Origin: G963665215 sp963665215
GTDB taxonomy: Bacteria; Chloroflexota; Dehalococcoidia; Lucifugimonadales; CAUZJF01
DNA: 64,000 nucleotides
Assembly: GCA_963665215.2 (NCBI GenBank)
Contig: CAXXWW010000011.1
Coordinates: forward strand, 1-64,000
Direction of reading: 5' to 3'
Both the position numbers and the translations under genes were made by a program. This document shows positions 8,988 to 17,523 of the stretch, one piece after another (position 1 is the first letter of the stretch; every line of letters starts with the position of its first letter). The notes below the pieces were generated by a model. It did no database searches, was not told the DNA's origin, and worked only from the letters and a program-made list of their open reading frames with translations.

Positions 8988-10645
8988 GACTCACCCAATG
9001 CGAACAGGAGCTGATGCGCCGCATGACGGCCATGCCCTTCCTCGACCGGCTTGAGATGGCCGCAGTCTCCGGCTGGTCGAAGGGCGCGGTCTACAGGGCC
9101 GTCCGAAACCTGGAGGACGGAGGGCTCGCCGCTCCCGTTCCCCACGCCACGGAGCTCACCCATCTGACGGCGAGGTACCACCTCACCGCCGCCGGTCTGC
9201 GCCGGCTGGCCCAGTGGGAGGGCCAGTCCATAGACGAGCTGCTGAGGCTCTATCCCGTATCCGCCCGATGGCGGCGCACCCTGATAGAGCGCCTCGACGC
9301 TCTCGCCGTCATCTACCGCCTGGCTGCGGCCGTCTCCAACATCGCCTACCCCATACGGCTCCGGTGGTACAGGGCCGCGCCCATGGACGCGGTCCTCCTC
9401 CTCCCAGGACGGCGCACCGTCGCCGTGGTCAGGCAGGGGCTCACCTCCGACCGGACGGCCTTCTCCAAGCGGCTGTGGAGGCTGTGGGAGGGGCCTGTGC
9501 CCGGAGTGGTCCTGCTGCTCATGCCCGACGAGGTGCGGCTCAGGCACGCCCGCAGGCTGCTCACCGGAGCGCGCGCCCCGGCCCTGCTGGCGCTGGAGCA
9601 TGACGTCGCTCAGGCCAATGACCGCGACCCGGTGTGGCGTCTGCCCTCCATAAGCGCAGCCATCGACCTCCGGTCGGCCCTGGACAGGGCGGGCGTCGGC
9701 AGCCCGCTCCCAGCCGAGCCCGCCCTGTCCAGGGCCTCCATCCCCTGGGACATCCCTGGAGACTTTCCGGGGCCGGACCTGCCCGAATACATGCTGCCAG
9801 CCCTTCTCAAGTCCGCCGAGAAGCGCGCCCTCGACCTGCTCTCCGACTGGCCTTTGATCTCTCGCAAGGACCTGGCGAGCCTGCTGGCCGTCTCCGAGTC
9901 GCGCGCATCCCAGCTGGTGAGCGCCCTCGTAGGGTTCGGCCTCGTTACCCGCGTTGCCGCCGCAGGCCGCCGCCTGGCCCTAACAGACAAAGGGATGGCG
10001 CTGCTGGCCCGCAGGGACCGCGCCTCCTTCTCCATCGCCAAGAGGCGGTGGAGCGTCGCGCCCCTGGACCCGGAGGCCCCACTCGACTGGCGCAACGTCT
10101 CCGGCGCAAGGAGCAGACAGCTGCTCAGGAACCCGCACCACACCGACGCGGTGCACGGGTTCGTCGCGGCGCTGGCAAGGCAATCTCGCTCCCTCGGGTG
10201 GGAGATAGTCCAGATCGACCCTCCCAGAAAAGCGTCAAGATATTTCCGTTATGACGACGCGCTACGATCCATCCACCCCGACGCCTTTGGCGTCCTCCGC
10301 AAGGGCCGGACAACGTGGCCCTTCTTCCTGGAGTGGGAGAGAAGGGCGGTGCGCCCCACCACCATGGCGGCCCGTATCGCCCCCTACCTGCGCTACTACT
10401 CGTCCCACCGACCCACCGACGACCATGGCGCGAGGCCCGCCGTCCTCGTCGTCTTTGACGACGACCTGGCGGCGACCCACTTCCTACGCGTGGCGCGCGA
10501 GGAGATGCGCCGGACGGGAGTCAACGTCCCCCTGCGGGTCTCACACAAAGGGGCGTTGACCAAGGCTGGGCCTCTGGGACGCGCCTGGCGCACCCCGGAG
10601 GGCTCCGAACACGTGAGCGCTCCCCAGGTCGCTGAACACCGATAG
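8984..10645 (+). CDS. Replication-relaxation family protein (winged-helix, conjugation-linked)
   Basis: This 553-residue protein opens with a winged-helix region (residues 5-70, with WSKGAVYRAVRNLEDGGL as recognition segment) and carries a second winged-helix around residues 275-345 (LASLLAVSESRASQLVSALVGFG). The C-terminal part, with HTDAVHGFVAAL and later FFLEWERR, matches the nuclease-like fold seen in replication-relaxation proteins (PF13814 type). They are encoded next to conjugation ATPases and are thought to act in plasmid or element mobilisation or replication. It is translationally coupled to the coupling ATPase (ATGA overlap at 8984). Confidence 0.65.
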   Translation: MRLTQCEQELMRRMTAMPFLDRLEMAAVSGWSKGAVYRAVRNLEDGGLAAPVPHATELTHLTARYHLTAAGLRRLAQWEGQSIDELLRLYPVSARWRRTLIERLDALAVIYRLAAAVSNIAYPIRLRWYRAAPMDAVLLLPGRRTVAVVRQGLTSDRTAFSKRLWRLWEGPVPGVVLLLMPDEVRLRHARRLLTGARAPALLALEHDVAQANDRDPVWRLPSISAAIDLRSALDRAGVGSPLPAEPALSRASIPWDIPGDFPGPDLPEYMLPALLKSAEKRALDLLSDWPLISRKDLASLLAVSESRASQLVSALVGFGLVTRVAAAGRRLALTDKGMALLARRDRASFSIAKRRWSVAPLDPEAPLDWRNVSGARSRQLLRNPHHTDAVHGFVAALARQSRSLGWEIVQIDPPRKASRYFRYDDALRSIHPDAFGVLRKGRTTWPFFLEWERRAVRPTTMAARIAPYLRYYSSHRPTDDHGARPAVLVVFDDDLAATHFLRVAREEMRRTGVNVPLRVSHKGALTKAGPLGRAWRTPEGSEHVSAPQVAEHR

Positions 10646-10664
10646 AGAGGTCGCAAACCATGCC

Positions 10665-10685
10665 TTGATTCCCTCGTAAAAACCC
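10665..10685. repeat. Solitary IS1182-type terminus
   Basis: The 21 bases starting TTGATTCCCTCGTAAAAACC are identical to the left end of the complete IS1182 element at 55110. No transposase or second end lies nearby, so this is either a remnant end or a target that was used by a deletion-forming event. Confidence 0.6.
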
Positions 10686-10766
10686 GTTTTGAGGAAGTTC
10701 CAGCGATTTAGCACATCTGCGCGCTACCGTATGTTGGGGTAGTGTGCGTAACAGAGACTGTATATT

Positions 10767-10784
10767 GTACCCAGGTGTGGGTAC
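10767..10784. promoter_or_regulatory. Palindromic operator-like site upstream of the regulator cluster
   Basis: GTACCCA, four bases, TGGGTAC: a perfect 7-base inverted repeat 43 bases before the first XRE gene. TATATT at 10761-10766 directly abuts it and could be a -10 box, which would place the palindrome over the start of transcription. This is the usual geometry of autorepression by a dimeric HTH protein; the binding partner is inferred. Confidence 0.5.
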
Positions 10785-10827
10785 GTTTGTTCTAATTCAA
10801 CCTACACAGACTTTTTACGAGAGAATC

Positions 10828-11106
10828 ATGCCTTTGAACAACAACAACGAACGCCAAGGCCCCCGAAGGCGGCGACGCGCCGTCGTCCGGCTGGACACCC
10901 AGGCCCTCTGGGAGCGGTTGGCTCTCCTCAGCCGCTCCCAGAACTGGCTGGCCCGCGAGATCGGCATCAGCCCCGGATACCTGTCGATGCTGGTCAACGA
11001 GGGCCGCGCCCCTTCGGGACCCGTCCGCCGACGGATGCTCAAGGCCCTGGCAATGGAGGATTTCGATGACATGTTCACATTGGAAGAACCAGATGACAAC
11101 CCCTAG
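10828..11106 (+). CDS. Small XRE-type DNA-binding regulator 1
   Basis: A 92-residue protein from ATG at 10828; the frame is open further upstream but the operator-like site lies there. A basic N-terminus (RRRRRAVVRL) precedes a Cro/C1-type helix-turn-helix at about residues 35-70 (NWLAREIGISPGYLSMLVNEGR). The tail is acidic. It is the first of three consecutive small HTH genes, and its end overlaps the next start by 14 bases. Likely controls the conjugation element or itself through the palindrome just upstream. Confidence 0.6.
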   Translation: MPLNNNNERQGPRRRRRAVVRLDTQALWERLALLSRSQNWLAREIGISPGYLSMLVNEGRAPSGPVRRRMLKALAMEDFDDMFTLEEPDDNP

Positions 11107-11434
11107 CTCCTCTCCACGCTTCTCCGGTCAGTCGGACCAGATCACCATCGGAGGCCGCCCCGTGCCCTTCCAGAGCGGCGTGCTGCCCGACGACTTCGTG
11201 CAGCGGCTCGACGCGCTGAAGAAGGCCAGCGGCCTGACGTGGAACGGCTTCGCCCAGGCCCTGGGCGTGGACCGCAGGCAGGTCAACAGGTGGCGCGAAG
11301 GGACGGAGCCCTGCGGGGGAGCCATGCTCTCCCTGGTCCGCCTCGCCCTCATCATGAAGGGCGGCCTGAGCATCCTGCTGGGAGGGAAGGTCGAGATGGC
11401 CCAGGACTACCAGCTGAGCCTCTGGGAGGACTAG
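11093..11434 (+). CDS. Small XRE-type DNA-binding regulator 2
   Basis: I start at ATG 11093, preceded by GGAAG, giving 113 residues. The HTH is at about residues 40-70 (WNGFAQALGVDRRQVNRWREG). The N-terminal 35 residues include a short beta-like segment (ITIGGRPVPF), and the C-terminus ends in LSLWED. The gene overlaps its neighbour upstream and lies 5 bases before the next. It is only distantly similar to regulators 1 and 3, so the trio is not a simple recent duplication. Confidence 0.55.
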   Translation: MTTPSSSPRFSGQSDQITIGGRPVPFQSGVLPDDFVQRLDALKKASGLTWNGFAQALGVDRRQVNRWREGTEPCGGAMLSLVRLALIMKGGLSILLGGKVEMAQDYQLSLWED

Positions 11435-11439
11435 CACCG

Positions 11440-11730
11440 ATGCCCCGACAGCGCACGCGCTACTGGAGGGTCACCTACGTCTTCCCGGAGGACTTCGCCC
11501 AGTGCCTAAAGCGGTTCAAGGAAGCTGCCGGCCTGTCGTCCAGGGAGTTGGCCCACCTTCTTGGGACAGCTCCCCTCACCGTAAAGCGGTGGGACACCGG
11601 CGTCAGGCCCTCCTACCAGAATCTGATGGCGCTGCTGGAGCTGGCCGACCACTTGGGACTCGGCCATCTGCTGCCAATGGGCAGAGCTCAGCGCGAGCCC
11701 ATCCGAATCGGAGGGCCGTTCCCAGACTGA
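11440..11730 (+). CDS. Small XRE-type DNA-binding regulator 3
   Basis: ATG at 11440 follows GGGAGGA (11424-11430) at good spacing; the product is 96 residues. The HTH occupies about residues 30-60 (SSRELAHLLGTAPLTVKRWDTG), followed by a helix rich in Leu. It closes the run of three HTH genes. No effector domain is present, so it is a simple DNA-binding protein, perhaps an excisionase-like or repressor component of the mobile element. Confidence 0.55.
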   Translation: MPRQRTRYWRVTYVFPEDFAQCLKRFKEAAGLSSRELAHLLGTAPLTVKRWDTGVRPSYQNLMALLELADHLGLGHLLPMGRAQREPIRIGGPFPD

Positions 11731-11967
11731 TTGGGGGGAGAGGGGGTCGTTCACGGCCTCCTCTGTAGGGATTTCTCGCAATTTTAAGAGCGCTCACACC
11801 GAGGTATGAAATCGGGGGTCTGACCGGAGGCCCATACAGCAAGAAACGAATGAGGGTCCGGCGGCCTGCGGCAGGCAGGCTCCCGAAAACGCCGCCAGGT
11901 GAGCGAAGGGACGACGTGTGCCTCGAAATGGCTTGGCGGCGCACCGGAACCGACAGGACAGAGCGAT
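11731..11967. other. Non-coding gap with a short palindrome
   Basis: No convincing gene. GCCTGCGGCAGGCAGGC at 11867-11883 is a short GC-rich inverted repeat of the kind scattered elsewhere in the window. The rest shows no feature I can support. Confidence 0.4.
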
Positions 11968-12204
11968 ATGAAAGATACGAACAGTCAGAAAAAACCGAAG
12001 AACTCCGCCAGGGACGCCTTGGACATCAGGGTCGTCAGGGTCGCCTCCAACCCCGGTCCCGACGTCGAGGATCGGCTGCGCCGCCTCCTTACCCTGATGG
12101 TCAAGCTCGCCACCCAGGACAGGCCCCCTTCGGCAAGCTCAGGGCAGGCTCATGCGCCGGAGAAGGACTCGCCAACCGACGGCGACGTCGAGGGGAAATC
12201 CTGA
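11968..12204 (+). CDS. Small hypothetical protein with an in-frame repeat insertion
   Basis: A 78-residue protein, ATG at 11968. The middle (RDALDIRVVRVASNPGPDVEDRL) looks like real coding sequence with a helix following; the family is unknown. From about residue 54 the reading frame runs through the repeat at 12126-12149, which supplies the PPSASSGQAH stretch, so the C-terminus is probably altered by that insertion. The stop overlaps the next ATG (TGATG), suggesting an operon with the nucleotide-binding gene. Confidence 0.45.
   Translation: MKDTNSQKKPKNSARDALDIRVVRVASNPGPDVEDRLRRLLTLMVKLATQDRPPSASSGQAHAPEKDSPTDGDVEGKS
12126..12149. repeat. Interspersed repeat R1, copy 1
   Basis: CCCTTCGGCAAGCTCAGGG followed by CAGGC. 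Related copies lie at 32785-32808 (reverse orientation) and 51407-51431. All three lie inside or next to coding sequence. R1-like sequences are widely seen in environmental bacterial genomes; the link to any transposase is unknown. Confidence 0.65.
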
Positions 12205-12519
12205 TGCGTACCTCACTCTCCCTCACCGTCATTAGCCTCGGAGGAGGCGTCCAGTCCTCGGTCATGGCGCTCATGGCAAGCGGGGGTGCGCTCGGCCCTA
12301 TGCCGGACTGCGCCATCTTCGCCGGCACCCACTGGGAGCCGCCCACCATCTACACGCACCTGGAATGGCTGGCAGGGAATCTGGCGTTCCCCCTGCACGT
12401 CGTGGACAACGGGCGCAGCCTCCGCGAAGACGCCAAGGCCCTCACCAACCACTCAGGCAACCGTAACTTCGTTGACCTTCCCGTTTATCTGAAAGGTAGT
12501 CACGGCCAGGGGGACGGCA
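12204..12519 (+). pseudogene. PAPS-reductase-like / adenine nucleotide alpha-hydrolase gene cut by IS256
   Basis: 105 codons survive. The N-terminus has the nucleotide-binding loop (SLGGGVQSSVMALMAS), then PDCAIFAGTHWEPPTIYTHL and NHSGNRNFVDLPVYLKG, matching a phage- and element-borne family related to phosphoadenosine phosphosulfate reductase. Normal members are about 250-300 residues, so most of the protein is missing. The IS256 end begins at 12520, directly after the coding sequence. The remainder is not found beyond the element, so a deletion accompanied or followed the insertion. In mobile elements this family is tied to nucleic-acid modification or defence; that is inference. Confidence 0.65.
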
Positions 12520-13887
12520 GAGGTTACGTCAATAGGTGTGTAAACGACATCAGGCGGCGACCTTCTCAGCCGTTGATTCAATGGCGATTCCATCCGCATA
12601 CTGTGCACCGAGATAGACGTCTTCGATCAACTCAGGGGCCTTCAGACGCCTGAAGCGCTGTTCGGCGACCATCAACATTTTCCAGATCACCGCTATCGCC
12701 CGATCGACCCTCTTGTAGCGCTTGGCGGCATCGGTCCGAAGCCTGAGGGCCGCGAAGGGTGATTCTACCGGGTTCGTCGTGCGAAGGTGCCCCCAGTGCT
12801 CCTTTGGGAAGTCATAGAAGGTGACCATGCGGTCCCAGTCCCGCTCCAAGGCCTCTGAGGCCGCCTCGTAGGAATGGTCGCCGCACCACCTGGTGAACAC
12901 CGTCCTGAGCCGCTCAGCCTCTGTCCGAGTCGGCGCGTAGGGGATAGTACGCAGCATGAGCTTGGCCTGGTCCTGTTGTCGCTTTGGAAGCTTGGCGAGC
13001 ACGTTTACGATCTTGTGGTTCCAGCAGCGTTGCTCTGCCGCCTGCGGATAGACGTTGCGCAGAGCTCCCCAGATGCCCAGGTGTCCGTCTCCAACCACCA
13101 GCCTCGGGCAGCTCAAGCCCCGGCGCTTGATGTCCCTGAGCACCTCGGACCAGTTCTCTGTGGACTCCCTGTATCCGGGAACAGCGCTCACCACCACCTT
13201 GCTCCCGTCGCTCAGGGCCGCCATCACCACCAGTACCGCCGCCTTCTCCTTCTCAAGACCAGCCTTGACGTAGACTCCATCCACCCACATGTAGACCACT
13301 TCCAGGTCATCGAGGGGCCGGCTGCGCCATTGGGCAAGCTCATCGTTCCACTTATCCTTCAACCGGGCCACCGTGCTCGCCGATACCGGTGCGTCCTCTC
13401 CCAGCAGCCCCCGCAAAGCCAGATCGAAGTCGCCTTCGGATAGACCGTGCAGGTACAGCTCGGGGATCAACTCAGCAACCTTCCTGGTCCTGTTGACGAA
13501 CAGCGGCAGCAGCCGGCTCTCGAACTGCTCCTCGGTATCGCGGACTCGCGGCCGCCTCAGCTGTATCGTTCCCGAACTCAGCGTAAGCCTCCGGGCTCTG
13601 CCGTATCCGTTCCGATAGCCGGTATCTGAGTCCGAGTCGGATCTGAGCGCCGACTTCGCCCTTCCCAGAAACGCCGTCACCTCCTCCTCCAGCAACTCCT
13701 GGATCAGCCTCTGGACCTGGCTTCGCACCCAATCCTCCAACTGCTCCCACTCCGGCCTTGACTCCGACCTACTCTCAGTGCTTTCCTTCCTCATGGGCGG
13801 TCTATCTCCTCTCTTGGGCCTCGAGCCCGTGTTGTTCAGAGAGAGGGTACACCGCCTGACTGTTTACACACTTTTTGAAGATACCTC
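12520..13887 (-). mobile_element. IS256-family element, copy A (complete)
   Basis: 1,368 bases. Ends are GAGGTTACGTCAATAGGTGT (left) and, read inward from the right, GAGGTATCTTCAAAAAGTGT; both continue into GTAAAC. Three other full copies have the same length. The flanks (GGGACGGCA left, CTTGGCGAG right) do not match, so the original target duplication has been lost, presumably with the missing part of the interrupted gene. Confidence 0.92.
12550..13794 (-). CDS. IS256 (mutator-type) transposase, copy A
   Basis: 414 residues, full length for the family. The acidic triad is in recognisable settings: YMWVDGVYVKAG (first Asp), LVVGDGHLGIWGAL (second Asp) and RTTNPVESPFAALRLRT (Glu), the last being the mutator-family signature. 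It catalyses cut-out-circle or copy-paste transposition of the element. RBS GGAGATAGACCGCCC precedes the ATG. The sequence is essentially identical to copies C, D and E, so all are recent and probably functional. Confidence 0.95.
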   Translation of the reverse strand: MRKESTESRSESRPEWEQLEDWVRSQVQRLIQELLEEEVTAFLGRAKSALRSDSDSDTGYRNGYGRARRLTLSSGTIQLRRPRVRDTEEQFESRLLPLFVNRTRKVAELIPELYLHGLSEGDFDLALRGLLGEDAPVSASTVARLKDKWNDELAQWRSRPLDDLEVVYMWVDGVYVKAGLEKEKAAVLVVMAALSDGSKVVVSAVPGYRESTENWSEVLRDIKRRGLSCPRLVVGDGHLGIWGALRNVYPQAAEQRCWNHKIVNVLAKLPKRQQDQAKLMLRTIPYAPTRTEAERLRTVFTRWCGDHSYEAASEALERDWDRMVTFYDFPKEHWGHLRTTNPVESPFAALRLRTDAAKRYKRVDRAIAVIWKMLMVAEQRFRRLKAPELIEDVYLGAQYADGIAIESTAEKVAA

Positions 13888-14691
13888 CTTGGCGAGCACG
13901 TTTACGATCTTGTGGTTCCAGCAGCGTTGCTCTGCCGCCTGCGGATAGACGTTGCGCAGAGCTCCCCAGATGCCCAGGTGTCCGTCTCCAACCACCAGCC
14001 TCGGGCAGCTCAAGCCCCGGCGCTTGATGTCCCTGAGCACCTCGGACCAGTTCTCTGTGGACTCCCTGTATCCGGGAACAGCGCTCACCACCACCTTGCT
14101 CCCGTCGCTCAGGGCCGCCATCACCACCAGTACCGCCGCCTTCTCCTTCTCAAGACCAGCCTTGACGTAGACTCCATCCACCCACATGTAGACCACTTCC
14201 AGGTCATCGAGGGGCCGGCTGCGCCATTGGGCAAGCTCATCGTTCCACTTATCCTTCAACCGGGCCACCGTGCTCGCCGATACCGGTGCGTCCTCTCCCA
14301 GCAGCCCCCGCAAAGCCAGATCGAAGTCGCCTTCGGATAGACCGTGCAGGTACAGCTCGGGGATCAACTCAGCAACCTTCCTGGTCCTGTTGACGAACAG
14401 CGGCAGCAGCCGGCTCTCGAACTGCTCCTCGGTATCGCGGACTCGCGGCCGCCTCAGCTGTATCGTTCCCGAACTCAGCGTAAGCCTCCGGGCTCTGCCG
14501 TATCCGTTCCGATAGCCGGTATCTGAGTCCGAGTCGGATCTGAGCGCCGACTTCGCCCTTCCCAGAAACGCCGTCACCTCCTCCTCCAGCAACTCCTGGA
14601 TCAGCCTCTGGACCTGGCTTCGCACCCAATCCTCCAACTGCTCCCACTCCGGCCTTGACTCCGACCTACTCTCAGTGCTTTCCTTCCTCAT
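13888..14691 (-). pseudogene. Truncated IS256 transposase, copy B
   Basis: The 5' two-thirds remain: residues 1-267 match copy A exactly through VNVLAK, then the frame runs into copy A's terminus (EVSSKSV, stop). The first two Asp residues are present but the Glu-containing RTTNPVESPF region is gone, so the product cannot be catalytic. Confidence 0.9.
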
Positions 14692-14784
14692 GGGCGGTCT
14701 ATCTCCTCTCTTGGGCCTCGAGCCCGTGTTGTTCAGAGAGAGGGTACACCGCCTGACTGTTTACACACTTTTTGAAGATACCTC
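13888..14784 (-). mobile_element. IS256-family element, copy B (3' end of transposase gene missing)
   Basis: 897 bases identical in arrangement to 12991-13887 of copy A, joined directly behind it in the same orientation. The outer (right) end is intact to 14784; the other end is lost at the junction with copy A. Consistent with insertion of copy A into copy B followed by deletion, or unequal recombination. Confidence 0.9.
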
Positions 14785-15009
14785 GATCCAAGCATTGAGC
14801 CGACCAACAACCGTGCTGAGAGAGCGCTCCGCCCGGCAGTGATCGCGCGGAAGGTATCGCACTGCTCGAAGGACGTCGGTGGTGCGGATGCGTTCTCGGC
14901 CTTCACCAGCGTAATCAGGACCCTGGCTCGCAATGGCGGCGATCACTCGCTGGTCAACGGGCTCTGCGGTGTGTTCAGCGGTGCTCCGGTCCCCACCCCT
15001 TCCTTCTGA
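14785..15009 (+). pseudogene. IS66-family transposase remnant (C-terminal 74 codons)
   Basis: The frame from 14785 reads PSIEPTNNRAERALRPAVIA and later SVIRTLARNGG before TGA at 15007. PTNNRAERALRP is a signature of IS66-type transposases near their C-terminus. The upstream part is missing where IS256 copy B ends, so IS256 probably landed in, or deleted, an older IS66 element. Confidence 0.75.
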
Positions 15010-15209
15010 ACCCCTCCTCGCACTCCGCTCCGCTAATCAATTACCTTCGCAACATCACGAGCATCACTTTGCTTGAATATGGGGGCGGTTCGATTTGTGA
15101 ACTAAAGATCTCGCGCCACGACGATGGGGAGATACCGCTCAGCAAATCAGCCTCAGCACGGACCGTATCGCGCCAGCGCGTAGAGGTCGAGGATGGGCGG
15201 TCGTGGCTA
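15010..15209 (+). other. Gap with a possible gene remnant reading into the IS630
   Basis: One plus-strand frame is open across about 15034-15224 and looks protein-like (ITSITLLEYGGGSICELKI, then SRQRVEVEDGRSWL) before stopping just inside the IS630. I recognise no family; it may be the tail of a gene lost to the neighbouring insertions, or chance. Confidence 0.3.
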
Positions 15210-16446
15210 GTGGTCCAACATCATTGAAATGAATACCATGATAGTCATTGTTCCTCTTGGGGGTTCAATCGTAACGTTGAACCGAGGAGGAACCATGATG
15301 TCTACCAAGAAGTACCGTATCAGACTGACTACCGACGAACAACAGGAACTCAACGCCTTGGTCTCACGCGGTCGGGCTGCGGCGTACAAACAGACCCATG
15401 CGCGCATTCTGCTGATGAGCGATGAGTCACGCTCGGACGGGGGAATGAAGGACGCGGACATCACCAGCGCGCTCGGTGTGGGACAGTCAACGGTCGAGCG
15501 AATACGCAAGCGCTGTGTGGAGGAGGGGGTCGAGTCTGCGCTGAATCGCAAAAAGCAACTGCGTCGGCGTCAAAAGAGACTGGACGGCGAAGGTGAAGCA
15601 CGGTTGATAGCGATGGCCTGCGGGGAACCGCCGGAGGGGCGTGCCAGTTGGACCCTGAAGCTGTTGGCTGACCAGTTGGTCGAGTGTGAGATAGTCGGGA
15701 CCATTAGCACCGAGACGGTTCGCCAGGCGCTTAAAAAAAAACGAACTGAAGCCGTGGCTGAAGCAGAGTTGGTGCATCCCGCCCGGTCAGAGCGCGGAGT
15801 TTGTGTGCGCGATGGAAGACGTACTGGAGGTCTACCAACGGCCGTACGATGGGAATGAGGTTCTGGTGTGCATGGATGAGACGAGCAAACAGCAAGTCAA
15901 GGAGACGCGAGTGCCGCGTCCCGCAGCGCCCGGCTTATCGGCGGCATACGACTACGAATACGAGCGCAATGGAGTGAGCAGCCTGTTCATGCTGTTTGCA
16001 CCGTTGGACGGATGGCGCCGAGTCGAGGTCAGAGAGCGTCGCACGAAGGTGGACTGGGCGCATGTGATAAAGGAACTGGTCGACGAGGACTACCCTGACA
16101 GAGACCGGATCGTGCTGGTAATGGACAATCTCAACACTCACAAGCTGTCCTCGCTATACGAGGCATTCGAGCCTGCTGAGGCGAGGCGTATAGCTGAGCG
16201 ACTGGAGATACACTACACTCCCAAACACGGGAGTTGGTTGAATATGGCGGAGATAGAGATCGGTGTGCTGGCTCGACAGTGCCTGGACCGACGGATTGCC
16301 AATCAAGACATCCTGCGCGGCGAGGTCAATGCTTGGCAGAATCAACGCAACCGGGATGTGATACGAGTGGATTGGCGCTTCACTACCGAGGATGCGCGCA
16401 TCAAGCTAAAGTCACTCTACCCATCAATACAAAAACGTTGAACCAC
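15210..16446 (+). mobile_element. IS630-family element
   Basis: Inverted ends GTGGTCCAACATC (left) and GTGGTTCAACGTT (right, read inward), each bordered by TA (15208-15209 and 16447-16448), the target used and duplicated by this family. Length is 1,237 bases. The right side lies within the 3' part of a LuxR-HTH/beta-propeller gene. Confidence 0.85.
15298..16441 (+). CDS. IS630 transposase, two frames joined at an A9 tract
   Basis: The first frame (ATG 15298, AGGAGG at 15285-15290) carries the HTH part (LGVGQSTVERIRKRC). At nine A residues (15733-15741) the frame must shift +1 to give the family's LKKNELKPWLK reading, then continues to TGA at 16439 through the DDE part: VLVCMDETS (first Asp), VLVMDNLNTH (second Asp) and HGSWLNMAEIEI (Glu). 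Some IS630 relatives use programmed shifting or transcriptional slippage on such runs; alternatively a single A insertion has inactivated this copy. Confidence 0.85.
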
Positions 16447-17523
16447 TAGCTCGTCTTCCGTGACGCACGCAACGTGCTCACCGTCAGGAGAGAACGCCCC
16501 GCCTTCGATATCCGGCGACTCGTGGCTCCAGACTGTCTTCATATCGCCGATTCGGATGATTTCGAGACGCCTCCAACCCTCGCCGTTGATGTGGACGAGC
16601 AGGTGCTGAGAGTCAGGGTGCCAGCTATGGCGTTGCAAGAGGCACTGCTGCCTCGGCACTTCGGTGAGCGCGCCGGTGTCGACCTCGTACAGGAACACGG
16701 CCTTGCGGCGCTTCGGCTCGACGTATTCCCGCTCAATGGCGACCCATTGCCCCGACGGCGACCAGCTGGAAAAGACGTCGTACGCCTCCTGGTCGTCCGT
16801 AATCTGCGTCGACTCGCCGGTGGCGACATCCAGCATGTGCAATTTGTGCACTTTCGGGTCGCCACTGAACATGAAGCCACGCTGCCGGTACTGGTACGTG
16901 ACCTTCGTTCCGTCGGTCGACCATGCCTGGAAACCCGCGGTTCCAGCCGGGTCGTCAAGAATGACCTCGGGCTCTGTGTCGTCCCTTCCCTTTCTATACA
17001 GTAGGCCGCTGTTTCCGAAAAAGCAGAGGTACGACCCGTCCCTGGACCATCGGGGCCATTGGGAGATGTAGGTCGAGGGTATCTCGCCGGCCGGTTTGCC
17101 GTCCCTGGTCACGATATCTACTCTGGACGTTTGGTCGTAGTCCACAACCCAAACGGCTATCTCCCCGGTCCGCGGGTTAACGTCGAAATCCCTGATCATC
17201 CGTCCCACCTCCTGATCGGTATTGATTCCCGGCGCTGGAATCGACGGCATCCCCGGCCATTCCATCAGGTCGCTCCGGTCTTCCATGGCCAGCTTTCGGC
17301 GGATGTTCGCCATGTGGTACTTGACCGCGTCGATGCTCGTACCCCGTACCACCGCTATTTCACTATTGCTCATCCCACGCCGCAGGTAGCGAAGCACCTC
17401 CCACTCCGCGGGTGTGAGAACGTCCGGGTAGGGGGGCCTGCCACGACGATGGACCCTGGTTGGTCGGCGCATGGCTATAGTATAGATACGAGCCAGCGGA
17501 ATTACCCTACCCCTCGGTCGCAT
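16417..17523 (-). pseudogene. LuxR-type HTH protein with C-terminal beta-propeller, 3' end replaced by IS630
   Basis: Residues 33-90 form a LuxR/GerE-like HTH (LTPAEWEVLRYLRRGMSNSE then DAVKYHMANIRRKL). Residues 100-350 contain repeated propeller blades of WD40/TolB style (PRWSRDGSYLCFFG, FQAWSTDGTKVTYQY, FSSWSPSGQWVAIE, RHSWHPDSQHLLVH, AFSPDGEHVACV). The last 10 residues are encoded by the IS630 end, so at least part of the last blade is lost. An alternative start at ATG 17472 is possible. Genes of this design in Chloroflexota look like one-piece regulators that sense a ligand through the propeller. Confidence 0.7.

Noticed and set aside
1..11100. An integrase or relaxase that would prove an integrative conjugative element
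   Set aside because: No integrase or classical relaxase is visible in this part of the window; the element may continue to the left, so I describe only a conjugation module.
15298..15741. Reading the IS630 first frame as an independent regulator
   Set aside because: The protein continues naturally into the second frame after the A9 run and the two together match IS630; it is one transposase.
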